From NCBI GenBank assembly GCA_047967505.1, contig CM106540.1: a stretch of DNA of 64,000 nt; one strand, written 5' to 3'. Of this stretch, positions 1-11,667 are shown piece after piece; the first letter of the stretch is position 1, and the number at the start of each line of letters is the position of its first letter. A program made the translations under genes and the position numbers. A model generated the notes under the pieces. The model did no database searches. It saw only the letters and a program-made list of their open reading frames with translations, and was not told the origin of the DNA. Source of the DNA: Dipteris shenzhenensis. Its lineage: Eukaryota > Polypodiophyta > Polypodiopsida > Gleicheniales.

Positions 1-333
1 ACAGGTGCATGTGAGGCTATATGGCTCAGAAGACTATTGTTAGAAACAGATTACTTTGATGAGTCAAAGCCAACAACAATATACTGTGATAATCAATTGG
101 CTCAAGCATTGGCCAAAAATCTAGTATATCACTCCAGGACAAAGCACATTGATGTCAGAGAGCACTTCATCAGAGAAAGAGTGTTACTTGGTGACATCAC
201 ATTGCAGTATTGTGATAGCAAAGAAAATGTTGCAGACATCTTTACCAAACCACTCGGTAAAGAGCTATTCGAGAAACATCGACTAGCTCTTGGTTTGATG
301 CAGAGAAAGGACATTCCCATTAAAGGGGTGTGA
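1..333 (+). pseudogene. Ty1/copia RNase H C-terminus (family A copy 1, cut by window edge)
   Basis: Open from the first base to the TGA at 331-333. The translation carries the copia RNase H signatures: IYCDNQLAQALAKN, the HSRTKHIDVREHFIRE block and the closing ADIFTKPL. This is the last part of a gag-pol polyprotein whose RNase H removes RNA from the RNA:DNA hybrid in the cytoplasmic particle. A purine tract (TAAAGGGGTG, 321-330) and the 3' LTR follow at once, which is the normal element order. A related element lies on the minus strand at 44.6-49.1 kb. This portion shows no stop or frameshift, but most of the element lies outside the window, so activity cannot be judged. Confidence 0.9.
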
Positions 334-668
334 TGGAATGTAATGCTCAATCCTTCTTCGATTCCCCAGAATCATCATCTTGAGGGAAGGCCTACTTCAT
401 GATGTTGATCTTGAGGGAAGGTGTTGAGAGTTCACGCTCAACATCATGTGATCATGTGTGCATAGCACCATCACGTGATCAAATGTGCATAGCACTAACC
501 TTATAGAGTGCCATAAAGGAAAGGGTTAGATCCCCTAACCCTAACCCTAAAAGGGTTTGTATATATTCTATTTTTTCAACTAAATCTAGTGTACAGTTAG
601 TCATTTGTGGTGTGCTCTCTAGCTGTGCCCTCTCTCCTCATCTCCACTCTTCTCCTCTCCCCTCTTCA
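331..668 (+). repeat. 3' LTR of copia family A, copy 1
   Basis: Begins TGATGGAATG directly after the purine tract and ends about TCTTCA. The same sequence occurs reverse-complemented at 44614-44952, and similarity between the two stops at both ends, which sets the limits to within a few bases. It contains a short CCCTAA run near 535-550, repeats of ACATGATCA type, and a TATATTC box near 560. Confidence 0.75.
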
Positions 669-773
669 TATTTTGTCAAAAAGACAAGGCCCAGCCCAAA
701 ATTTCTCTAGTAGCTTCCTCTGATGCATCCCACATGGGTAAAACTTTTAGCCCAAGTGAATCTAAGGAGGAAG
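669..773. other. Flank and target site of the family B insertion (left side)
   Basis: Sequence between the family A LTR and the family B LTR. Bases 769-773 are GGAAG, the left target-site duplication. Read on the + strand and joined across one copy of GGAAG to the sequence after 14487, the frame stays open for about 55 codons. This fits a once-continuous target, but the product is not recognised. Confidence 0.5.
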
Positions 774-1493
774 TGTTAGATATCAATGCTCCACTCTCGT
801 GTAACTACACAGGAACCAGGTAACTCTACTTGTAAGCCCCCCATATGAGGAGAAGGCATTTGAGTAGCTCGGTTATTCGGTAGGTCGACACTAGATGGGG
901 GCCATGTGTGGCCTGATGGCTAGACAGCTTCAAATAGAGTTGGCACACTGCCAACTAGGCTACATGCAACTGTGGGAAGGCATCCCTTGACTGACCGCAC
1001 TGAGGGTAGACAGAGCATTTCCTGGAGCAGCCCACTCTTAGGTTGCAAGGCTCGTTTGGAGCCTCAGATGATCCCGGATGGCTCTGGGCCGAACGGTGAC
1101 CATAGGTAAGTTGCTCTATTTCGCGCACCGATTCTATCGTATGGTCGGTGGCCTATTTCGGGACCGACCCCCAATCGACCATTTTGGGCAGACTCGGTCA
1201 CCCAATTGAGCCTAACTGACTACGACTGGTGGCTATATAAGACCAAGCCCGTGAAGCCCATTTCATCACTGGCTACAGCAACCCTAATTCCTTAGCATCC
1301 AGCCTCCATCTTCTACTATTTCCAGCATGCCATCGAAGCTTCTTTCATAGGAGCGCATGGTTGGGAGGCAGCGCCATCTATTGTATTGGTTCTACAGTAA
1401 TCAAATTTTTGATTCTCCATACTATCTTGTTTTCTCTCTTGCGTACGAGATCCTGTTATCTGTTGAGCACACATGTTGTATTATTTTCTTACA
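774..1493 (+). repeat. 5' LTR, family B cargo-carrying copy
   Basis: About 720 bp, starting TGTTAG and ending CTTACA. It aligns along its length with 13795-14482 and 31066-31796. A GGCTATATAAG box at about 1231-1241 is shared by the copies and is a plausible TATA element for element transcription. Confidence 0.9.
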
Positions 1494-1507
1494 TGGTATC
1501 AGAGCCC
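1494..1507 (+). promoter_or_regulatory. Primer-binding site for initiator-Met tRNA
   Basis: TGGTATCAGAGCCC immediately after the LTR end, the standard complement of the 3' end of plant initiator tRNA-Met used by copia elements. It confirms that the LTR at 774-1493 is the 5' one. Confidence 0.92.
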
Positions 1508-1563
1508 GGACTCTAGCAAGAAGATTTGGTAGTGTGTTTCTGTTTGCGAGCATATTGTGAGAG

Positions 1564-1873
1564 ATGGCCCCAGCCCGCAAGACTGCGAATCCCACTATTC
1601 GGCGAAAGCGGAAAGTTGGACGGCACTAACTATCCACTCTGGAAGTTCAAGATGAAGACCATCCTAAGCGCATATGAGCTTTGGGACACTGCTACTCGGG
1701 TGGACGTGAGGCCAGTTGCGAGACCAAATCCAGCCAATGCAAGACAACAGATAGTACCAACTGAGGATGAGATTCTCGCATGGACAAGAAGAAATGCAGA
1801 TGCGCTGTGTTCTATTGTCTACAGTGTTAGTGATTCTGTCATGGCGAACACCTATTTCATTAATTTGGACTAG
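1564..1873 (+). pseudogene. gag N-terminus (family B), truncated
   Basis: An ATG at 1564 (MAPARKTANP) follows the primer site. A frameshift near 1600 moves into the frame that carries the copia gag signature KLDGTNYPLWKFKM and continues through ELWDTATRVDV to about SDSVMA. Similarity to gag is lost near 1850 and the frame stops at 1873. Gag normally forms the particle shell and would run several hundred residues, so only the N-terminal third is present. The cargo begins at this break. Confidence 0.8.
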
Positions 1874-2325
1874 TGCACTGTCCAAATTCGTTTTGTGAGA
1901 TAATTTTGGATAAAGCATTTCAAAAAAAGAGGCTCTTATAAAACAAAACTTTGAGTCAAAAAGTAAGATTTTAAAAAAGCAAATTAGAAAAATTGACGTG
2001 ACATGTTATTAAAACTAGAGTACATTAAAAAAAGAGGACTTCATGTTGTTAAAAGAGACAAAAAGTAAGAGCAAATTAGAAAAAAAACTAGAGTACATTT
2101 AAAAAACTACAGTACATTTAAAAAAAAGCATGACACATTTGTACAAGAAGTAGATCATATAACTCAAAGCCATATGGTGTTAAAAAACACCTTCCATTAG
2201 CTCAGCCTAGAAGATGTCATCTTTGTCTCTTACAGTTACTTTAGAAAACACATAAGTCTATGGAATTAAATTTCATAGTTACTTTAAATTTCTATGGAAT
2301 TAAATTTCCATCACTTGACTATTAA
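1874..2325. other. AT-rich cargo without recognisable gene
   Basis: Rich in short A-runs and low in complexity, with several imperfect repeats of AAAAAACTAGAGTACATT at 2010-2130. No coding signature seen. Confidence 0.5.
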
Positions 2326-2329
2326 GTCA

Positions 2330-2750
2330 TTAGAGAGAGCATATGTCCTCGAAAGTGCCTACTATGGCATTGGCTTCATGAAAACAAGCAGACTTTAAAC
2401 TTGCAGGCCATGCGTAACCAGGGCTGGCATCGCAAATCTCCTCACAGACTCTCCTCACAACTTGTTTCGAATCTTCCGCCGACTTGTAAGCATTCAACAA
2501 CTCTTCTTTTCTCTCTTGGCTTTCCTCATCTTCACCATTTTTTTCAATACAGCTTCTAGCCACCGCCATATCCTGTACGAAAATTTAACTCGTTCGCATA
2601 AGAAGTATGTGATTAAAAGACTTAGCAAAAAAGAAAGCTAAGGATATTCACCTCTTCTGCTGAGTTCAAATCAAGCAGCCATGTGCGTAACATATCCTCC
2701 TCGAATGATTTTCCCTTCATTGGTCCATACAAAAGAGATCTAAGATAGAA
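2330..2750 (-). pseudogene. Fragment of an unidentified intron-containing gene
   Basis: On the minus strand two exon-like stretches are joined by a plausible intron of about 80 bp. The upstream exon (about 2748-2652) reads LLYGPMKGKSFEEDMLRTW and ends at a GTGAATATCC donor. The acceptor TTTTCGTACAG lies near 2575, followed by an exon reading MAVARSCIEKNGEDEESQE and so on to a stop at 2330. A further acceptor-like TTCTATCTTAG precedes the upstream exon. The predicted piece is about 110 residues, acidic and helical in composition, with a Cys-containing C-terminus. I do not recognise the family. Lying antisense to the host LTR element, it is probably a captured or nested host-gene piece rather than an element gene. 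Confidence 0.4.
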
Positions 2751-2912
2751 TTTGAGTTCAGTAAATGAAGTCGGGTAGTAAGTAGTCATTGACTTAGAGG
2801 GAAAGTGGGAGAAGGAGAGTGAGGGAGCAATAGCGAGGGATGCACAGTGAGCTGCCCCTCCTTCAAGAGTGATAGAAAGTGAGGGAAGATGTAAAGTGAA
2901 AGATGAATACAA

Positions 2913-3560
2913 GTTAATCAGAAGGACTAGGATGTAAGAAATAAGAGAGTGTTTGTGGAAGGACTACGATGGAAGATTACAAGTGCACTAAGGCATGATG
3001 TGTTCGCTATGATAAGGATAAGGGTTGGAATAAAGTGAGAGAAGCATTGGAAATGCTCTACTTTAAGTGAGTGGAGACTGTCCAACTGAATAAAATTTTG
3101 CAGAGCATTGGGAATGTTGTACTTTAAGTGAGTGGAGCATTGGGAATTGATACTTTGCCATGAAATATATTGCAAATATTACATCATCACATATTCATAT
3201 CAAAATTCTCATCACAGAAGGTTATATTTCCTAATAATCACATCATCACACATTCATATCATAAAATTGTGTGCATGAAATAAATATATAAATATCATGA
3301 CTAAATGACACTTAAGTAATAAGTCAGAAATTGGTGTATAATCAACAAAAACTACATCATGATTCATACATTGCAACAAATAAATGTCAACCATAATATT
3401 CATGGAGTAAACAACATCATGAGAATATGCTCCTCATGCATATATACAAACACAACATCATACATGCATCACAACTCTTCTGATGCTTCTAGTGGAGACT
3501 GTGGCAACTCTTCTGATGCTTCCAATGGAGGCTGTGGTGCTCTAGATGTACACTCAGTCT
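2913..3560. other. AT-rich spacer in the cargo
   Basis: Contains an imperfect direct repeat (AGCATTGGRAATG near 3042 and 3105, with ACTTTAAGTGAGTGGAG after each) and a repeated CACATCATCACATATTCATATCA motif of 18-23 bp at 3182-3262. The triplet-like CTTCTGATGCTTC repeat at 3478-3520 is short. No gene signature. Confidence 0.45.
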
Positions 3561-3845
3561 CTACTTCTCAAGGTCCTTTATTAAATTTCGTGTCTTATTA
3601 ATTACAGTGGTAGTGTGTTCTCTCCAAGTAGGCTTTGAATCAGGATATCTCCGGAGCATTTCCTCTTTGTATGTAATAAATGCTTGTAATCCTTCTATTT
3701 CACAGTTAGACCTCTCATTGAATTCTTGTATAGGAGCCCATGTTGGATACCTTTCCTTGTTGGGAATTGAAGTTAAGAGATTGTAAGGTTCTTCAGGTTC
3801 CCATTTTGTATCATGAGAATACTGTTGCCATTGCATTACGGGTTT
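3561..3845 (-). pseudogene. Inverted copy of the C-terminal transposase exon
   Basis: The minus-strand translation (EKPVMQWQQYSHDTKWEPEEP and onward to NKTRNLIKDLEK) is nearly identical to the + strand at about 13280-13573, where the same stretch continues the DUF7869-like pseudogene. Similarity starts at the GATGAAAAACC motif and stops at GGACCTTGAGA. Here the Trp codon after HDTK is intact, whereas the + copy has a TGA at that position, so this copy preserves an older state. It directly adjoins the first satellite monomer. Confidence 0.85.
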
Positions 3846-3848
3846 TTC

Positions 3849-6800
3849 ATCTTTTTAAAATAAGTACTTGATCGGATAACACACCTAGCAGCGTGTTTTT
3901 TTACGGATGTGCATGACACTAAGGCAAAAATGGTATTTGATGCTCGATCGACCATGCAAAGCACATCCGATGGGCACAATACTTTTCCTACACCTTAACC
4001 TAGGTGGTATTGAAATGTTCTCAAAGAGGCACACCCATCCGATAAGTAATTGGTCAGATAACATATCTAAGGGGCATGTTTTTTTGCGGATGTGCATATC
4101 ACTACGGGAAAAACGTTGTATAATGCGTAATCGACCATGCAGAGCATATCCGATGGTGACAATACTTTGCACGCATCTCAACCTAGTTGAAACGGACTTG
4201 CGTGCAAACTGGAGCCCCCATCCAATAAGTACTTGTTTGAATAACACACCTAGGACCGTGTTTTCTCATGGTTGTGCATGACACTAAGGCAAAAACGGTG
4301 TTTTATGCTTGATCGACAATGCAAAGCATACCCGATGGGCACAATACTTTGCACACACCTTCAACCAGGTGGAATCAACTAACATGCAAAGTGGCACACC
4401 CATCCCATAAGTTCTTGATCGGATAACATACCTAGCAGCGTGTTTTTTTACGGATGTGCATGACACTAGAGCAAAAATAGTATTTAATGCTCGATCGACC
4501 ATGCAAAGGATATCCGATGGGTACAACACTTTTCCTACACCTCAACCTAGGTGGTATTGAAAGTTTCTCAAAGAGGCACACCCATCCGATAAGTACTTGG
4601 TCAGATAACACACCTAAGGGCGTGTTTTTTTGCGGATGTCACTAGGGAAAAAATGGTGTATAATGCATGATCGACCATGCAAAGCATATCCGATGGTGAC
4701 AATACTTTGCACGCACCTCAACGTAGTTGAAACAGACTTGCGTGCAAAGTGGAGCCCCCATCCGATAAGTACTTATTTGAATAACACACCTACGGCCGTG
4801 TTTTTATATGGTTGTGCATGACACTAAGGCAGAAACGGTGTGTTTTATGCTTGATCGACAATGCAAATCATATCCGATGGGCACAATACTTTGCACACAC
4901 CTTCAACTAGGTGGAATTGAAATACATGCAAAGTGGCACGCCCATCCCAAAAGTGCTTGATCGGATAACATACCTAGCAGCGTGTTTTTTTACGGATGTG
5001 CATGACACTAGAGCAAAAATAGTATTTAATGCTCGATCGACCATGCAAAGGATATCCGATGGGCACAAAAATTTTTTTACACCTCAACCTATGTGTTATT
5101 TAAATGTTCTAAAAGAGGCACACCCATCCGATAAGTACTTGGTCAGATAACACACCTAAGGGCGTGTTTTTTTGCAGATGTGCATACCACTAGGGAAAAA
5201 ACGGTGTATAATGCGTGATCGACCATGCAAATCATATCCGATGGTGACAATACTTTGCACACACCTCAATGTAGTTGAAAAGGACTTGCGTGCAAAGTGG
5301 AGCCCCCATCCGATAAGTACTTGTTTGAATAACACACCTAGGACCGTGTTTTTTCATGGTTGTTCATGACACTAAGGGAAAAACGGTGTTTTATGCTTGA
5401 TCGACAATGCAAAGCATATCCGATGGGCACAATACTTTGCACACACCTTCAACTAGGTGGAATCAACTTACATGCAAAGTGGCACACCCATCCCATAAGT
5501 GCTTGATCGGATAACATACCTAGCAGCGTGTTTTTTAACGGATGTGCATGACACGAGCAAAAATAGTATTTAATGCTCGATCGACCATGCAAAGGATATC
5601 TGATGGACACAATACTTTTCGTACACCTCAGACTAGGTGGTATTGAAATGTTCTCAAAGAGGCACACCCATCCGATAAGTACTTGGTCAGATAACACACC
5701 TAAGGGCGTGTTTTTTTGCGGACGTGCATATCACTAGGGAAAAAATGGTGTATAATGCGTGATCGACCATGCAAAGCACATCCGATGGTGGCAATAGTTT
5801 GCACGCACCTCAAAGTAGTTAAAACATACTTGTGTGCAAAGTGGATCCCCCATCCGATAAGTACTAGTTTGAATAACACACCTAGGACCGTGTTTTTATA
5901 TGGTTGTGCATGACACAAAGGCAAAAACGGAGTTTTATGCTTGATCGACAATGCAAAGCATATTCGATGGGCACAATACTTTGCACACACCTTCAAATAG
6001 GTGGAATTGACTTACATGCAAAGTGGCATTCCCATCGCATAAGTACTTGATCGGATAACACACCTAGCAGCGTGTTTTTTTACGGATGTGCATGACACTA
6101 AGGCAAAAATGGTATTTAATGCTCGATCAACCATGCAAAGCACATCCGATGGGCACAATACTTTTCCTACACCTTAACCTAGGTGGTATTTAAATTTTCG
6201 CAAAGAGGCACACCCCTCTGATAAGTACTTGGTCAGATAACATATCTAAGGGCATGTTTTTTTGCGGATGTGCATATCACTACGGGAAAAACGTTGTATA
6301 ATGCGTAATCGACCATGCAGAGCCCGATGGTGACAATACTTTGCACGCATCTCAACCTAGTTGAAACGGACTTGCGTGCAAACTGGAGCCCCCATCCGAT
6401 AAGTACTTGTTTGATTAACACACTTAGGACCGTGTTTTTTCATGGTTGTGCATGACACTAAGGCAAAAACGGTGTTTTATGCTTGATCGACAATGCAAAT
6501 CATATCTGATGGGCACAATACTTTGCACACACCTTTAACTAGGTGGAATTGACTTACATGAAAAGTGTCATGCCCATCCCATAAGTGCTTGATCGGATAA
6601 CATACCTAGCAGCGTGTTTTTTTACGGATGTGCATGACACGAGAGCAAAAATAGTATTTAATGCTCGATCGACCATGCAAAGGATATCCGATGGGCACAA
6701 CACTTTTCGTATGCCTCAACCTAGGTGGTATTGAAATGTTCTCAAAGAGGCACACCCATCCGATAAATACTTGGTCAGATAACAGACCTAAGTGCGTGTT

Positions 6801-9800
6801 TTTTTGCAGATGTGCATATCACTAGGGAAAAAATGGTGTATAATGTGTGATCGACCATGCAAAGCATATCCGATGGTGACAATACTTTGCACGCACCTCA
6901 ATGTAGTTGAAACGGACTTGCGTGCAAAGTGGATCCCCCATCCGATAAGTACTTATTTGAATAACACACCTACAGCCATGTTTTTATATGGTTGTGCATG
7001 ACACTAAGGCAAAAACGGTGTTTTATGCTTGATTGACACTGCAAAGCATATCCGATGGGCACAATACTTTTCACACACCTTCAACTAGGTGGAATTGACT
7101 TACATGTAAAGTGGCACACCCATCCCATAAGTGCTTGATCCGATAACATACCTAGCAGCGTGTTTTTTTACGGATGTGCATGACACTAGAGCAAAAATAG
7201 TATTTAATGCTCGATTGACCATGCAAAGAATATCCGATGGGCACAACACATTTTGTAAACCTCAACCTAGGTGGTATTGAAATGTTGTCAAAGAGGCACA
7301 CCCATCTGATAAGTACTTGGTCAGATAACACACCTAAGGGCGTGTTTTTTTGCGGATGTGCATACCACTAGGGAAAAAACGGTGTATAATGCGTGATCGA
7401 CCATGCAAATCATATCCGATGGTGACAATACTTTGCACACAACTCAATGTAGTTGAAACGGACTTACGTGCAATGTGGAGCCCCCATCTGATAAGTGCTT
7501 GTTTGAATAACACACCTAGGACCGTGCTTTTTCATGGTTGTGCATGACACTAAGGGAAAAACGGTGTTTTATGCTTGATCCACAATGCAAAGCATATCCG
7601 ATGGGCAAAATACTTTGCACACACCTTCAACTAGGTGTAATTGACTTACATGCAAAGTGGCACTCCCATCCCATAAGTGCTTGATCGGATAACATACCTA
7701 GCAGCGTGTTTTTTTACGGATGTGCATGCCACTAGAGCAAAAATAGTATTTAATGCTCGATCGACCATGCAAAGGATATCCGATGGGCACAACACTTTTT
7801 GTACACCTCAACCTAGGTGGTATTGAAATGTTCTCAAAGAGGCACAACCATCCAATAAGTACTTGGTCAGATAACACACCTAATGGCGTGTTTTTTTGCG
7901 GATGTCCATATCACTAGGGAAAAAATGGTGTATAATGCGTGATCGACCATGCAAAGCATATCCGATGGTTACAATACTTTGCACACACCTCAACTTAGTT
8001 GAAAGGGACTTGCGTGCAAAGTGGAGCCCCCATCCGATAAGTACTTATTTGAATAACACACCTACGGCCATGTTTTTATATGGTTGTGCATGACACAAAC
8101 GCAAAAACGGTGTTTTATGCTTGATCGACAATGCAAAGCATATCTGATGGGCACAATATTTTGCACACACCTTCAACTAGGTGGAGTTGACTTACATGCA
8201 AAGTGGCATTCCCATCGCATAAGTACTTGATCGGATAACACACCTAGCAGCGTGTTTTTTTATGGATGTGCATGACACTAAGGCAAAAATGGTATTTAAT
8301 GCTCGATCGACCATGCAAAGCATATCCGATGGGCACAATACTTTTCCTACACCTTAACCTAGGTGGTATTGAAACGTTCTCAAAGAGGCACACCCATCCG
8401 ATAAGTACTTGGTCAGATAACATACCTAAGGGCATGTTTTTTTACGGATGTGCATATCACTACAGGAAAAACGTTGTATAATGCATAATCGACGATGCAG
8501 AGCATATCTGATGGTGACAATACTTTGCACGCATCTCAACCTAGTTGAAACGGATTTGCGTGCAAACTGGAGCCCCTATCCGATAAGTACTTCTTTGATT
8601 AACACACTTAGGACCGTGTTTTTTCATGGTTGTGCATGACACTAAGGCAAAAACGGTGTTTTATGCTTGATCGACAATGCAAAGCATATCCGATAGGCAC
8701 AATACTTTTCACACACCTTCAACTAGGTGGAACTGACTTACATGCAAAGTGGCATGCCCATCCCATAAGTCCTTGATCGGATAACATACCTAGCAGCGTG
8801 TTTTTTTTACGGATGTGCATGACACTAGAGCAAAAATAGTATTTAATGCTCGATCGACCATGCAAAGCATATCCGATGGGAACAATACTTTTCCTACGCC
8901 TTAACCTAGGTGGTATTGAAATTTTGTCAAAGAGGCCCACCCATCCGATAAGTACTTGGTCAGATAACACACCTGAGGCCGTGTTTTTTTGCGGATGTGC
9001 ATATCACTAGGGAAAAAATGGTGTATAATGCATGATCGACCATGTAAATCATATCCAATGGTGACAATACTTTGCACGCACCTCAACGTAGTTGAAACGG
9101 ACTTGCGTGCAAAGTGGATCCCCCATCCGATAAGTACTTGTTTGAATAACACACCTAGGACCGTGTTTTTTCATGGTTGTGCATGACACTAAGGCAAAAA
9201 CGGTGTTTTATGCTTGATCGACAATGCAAAGCATATCCGATGGGCACAATACTTTGCACACACCTTCAACTAGGTGGAATTGACTTACATGCAAAGTGGC
9301 ATTCCCATCGCATAAGTACTTAATTGGATAACACACCTAGCAGCGTGTTTTTTTTATGGATGTGCATGACACTAGAGCAAAAATAGTATTTAATGCTCGA
9401 TCGACCATGCAAAGCATATCCGATGGGCACAACACTTTTCATATGCCTCAACCTTGGTGGTATTGAAATGTTCTCAAAGAGGCACACCCATCCGATAAGT
9501 ACTTGGTCAGATAACACACCTAAGGGCATGTTTTTTTGTGGATGTGCATATTACTAGAGAAAAAATGGTGTATAAGGCGTGATCGACCATGCAAAGCATA
9601 TCCGATGGTGACAATACTTTGCATGCACCTCAACGTAGTTGAAACGGACTTGCGTGAAAAGTGGATCCCCCATCCGATAAGTACTTGTTTGAATAACACA
9701 CCTAGGACCGTGTTTTTTCTGGTTGTGCATGACACTAAGGCAAAAACGGTGTTTTATGCTTGATCGACAATGCAAAGCATATCCGATGGGCACAATACTT

Positions 9801-10556
9801 TGCACACACCTTCAACTAGGTGGAATTGACTTACATGCAAAGTGGCATTCCCATCGCATAAGTACTTGATGGGATAACACACCTAGCAGCGTGTTTTTTT
9901 TACGGATGTGCATGACACTAGAGCAAAAATAGTATTTAATGCTCGATCGACCATGCAAAGCATATCCGATGGGACCAATACTTTTCCTACGCCTTAACCT
10001 AGGTGGTATTGAAATTTTGTCAAAGAGGCACACCCATCCGATAAGTAGTACTTGGTTAGATAACATACCTAAGGGCGTGTTTTTTTGCAGATGTGCATAT
10101 CACTACGGGAAGAACGTTGTATAATGCGTAATCGACCATGCAGAGCATATCCGATGGTGACAATACTTTGCACGCATCTCAACCTAGTTGAAACGGACTT
10201 GCGTGAAAAGTGGAGCCCCCATCCAATAAGTACTTGTTTGATTAACACACTTAGGACCGTATTTTTTCATGGTTGTGCATGACACTAAGGCAAAAACGGT
10301 GTTTTATGCTTGATCGACAATGCAAAGCATATCCGATGGGCACAATACTTTGCACACACCTTCAACTAGGTGGAATTGACTTACATGCAAAGTGGCACAC
10401 CCATCCCATAAGTGCTTGATTGGATAACATACCTAGCAGGCTCGTGTTTTTTTACAGATGTGCATGACACTAGAGCAAAAATAGTATTTAATGCTTGATC
10501 GACCATGCAAAGGATAACTTGGCATGTCCATCTGATGAGTACTTGATCGGATAACT
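3849..10556. repeat. 182-bp satellite array with trimeric higher-order structure
   Basis: About 37 tandem monomers of roughly 182 bp. Each contains a CGTGTTTTTT box, GGATGTGCAT or GGTTGTGCAT, ATCGACCATGCAAAGCA-like and ATCCGATGG-like blocks, and ends ATAAGTACTTG. Three monomer types alternate in fixed order: A (AGCAGCGTG...ACGGATG), B (AAGGGCGTG...GCGGATG, ATATCAC) and C (GACCGTG...CATGGTTGTG). The higher-order period is therefore about 545 bp, repeated about 12 times. Period-three monomers mean that same-type monomers are more alike than neighbours. The array starts abruptly next to the inverted exon copy and decays at 10430-10556. Short reading frames recur once per unit on both strands, as expected of a tandem repeat and not of coding function. 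Confidence 0.95.
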
Positions 10557-10651
10557 TCTCCCACCAATAAATTAAGTACTAATTAAAATTTATAATAAAT
10601 GAGTAGATTATTAAAAAGAGACTAATATTTATGTAATTGTTGCTATTGCAG
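10557..10651 (+). other. AT-rich tract ending in a splice-acceptor-like site
   Basis: Follows the satellite and ends TTGTTGCTATTGCAG at about 10651. The next base begins a long coding stretch, so this may be the 3' end of an intron whose upstream part was lost or replaced by satellite. Confidence 0.45.
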
Positions 10652-11667
10652 CTTGCTTGCGAAGGACTCTCACAAAGGATTTGGCTATAGATTTTGTTCC
10701 AGGGATGGATGTGATTTTATGTAGCAAAAGAGAAGTAGTTGCATTTGCTACAATCCATGATAGTGATCCCAATTCAGTTTGCCACTTTCGAAGACTTGGC
10801 GAAGATAAGGTGGCAGTTACTGTATCAAAGATTTTTAGCGCACATGTTGAGCTAAAGTATAAATGTGGAGATATGGAAACACTTGGAGATGTTATGCCCT
10901 ACAATACATCCAACAAATCATTTATAGCATGGGACAAAGATGAGACTTATGCAACAGACATTATCAAGAATACAAAGTGCACCACCTTGAATTTTACTAT
11001 AGGGGACATTTTACAAATGAGATCATTTGCAAATAAGACTGTAGCAGAAGGTGAAGTATTGGGATTTGAACAAGTGGATTAATGGTTATTTGCACAGATT
11101 AGGATTCTAAAAGTCACTGATGATGGTATGGTTGATAACATAACATCCTTATGTGATCCCTACTATGAGGTAGGCAAGAATATGAGATGGAGCATGCAAT
11201 TTTTAAACATGAGAAAGAGGCACGTGGTTTTCAATGATAAAGACAAGGTATACTACAATATCAAAGGACCTAAAAAGCATGCCCATGTGCCAGGCTCTAT
11301 CACTTCAAATGTGGATGATTTCAATATACTCAATTATAGAAGTGACATCTTATCTGGAGTGGATGAGTTCATTGGTTCCGAGAAACAAAATGATTTTAGA
11401 AGCAAAGCCTTATCTGGGGTGGATGAATTCTTGCACAATGAGAAGGGCAAAGGTTTCAATAGCAATGTCTTGTCAAGTGTGGATGAGTTGATGCATATTA
11501 ACAAACCTGGTGTCAATCAAGCTTGTGGATTTGTGAAAGCCATGCAAGATGTCCCAATGAGTGATGTTCTCTCAGGAGTGGAAGAGTTTCAAGGTTCTCA
11601 ATACTCTCGTAGAATATTGAATTCATTGAATGGTCCTAAGAGTATGTTAAAAACGAGGATGAGATAA
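10652..11667 (+). pseudogene. N-terminal part of a large transposase-like gene
   Basis: Two stretches in the same frame, 10657-11082 and 11128-11667, are separated by one stop (TAA at 11080). The first resembles the small beta-rich domain of plant transposon-associated proteins (DUF8039-like): GMDVILCSKREVVAFATI, DSDP, FRRLGEDKVAVTVSKIF. The second carries four copies of a motif LSGVDEF/LSSVDEL/LSGVEEF spaced about 20-25 residues apart. After 11640 a frameshift leads into the next segment (EYVKNEDEITKDYSIFNFD). The DUF8039 assignment rests on recalled pattern only. The order suggests a DNA-binding or accessory region before the catalytic part. Confidence 0.5.

Noticed and set aside
3885-10282. 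About two dozen frames of 60-125 codons on both strands across the satellite
   Set aside because: They recur once per ~182-bp unit or ~545-bp trimer on both strands and start and stop at the same repeat positions. This is a by-product of tandem repetition, with no domain.
3849-10556. CRISPR-like regular repeat
   Set aside because: Units are contiguous 182-bp satellite monomers without spacers, and the context is eukaryotic.
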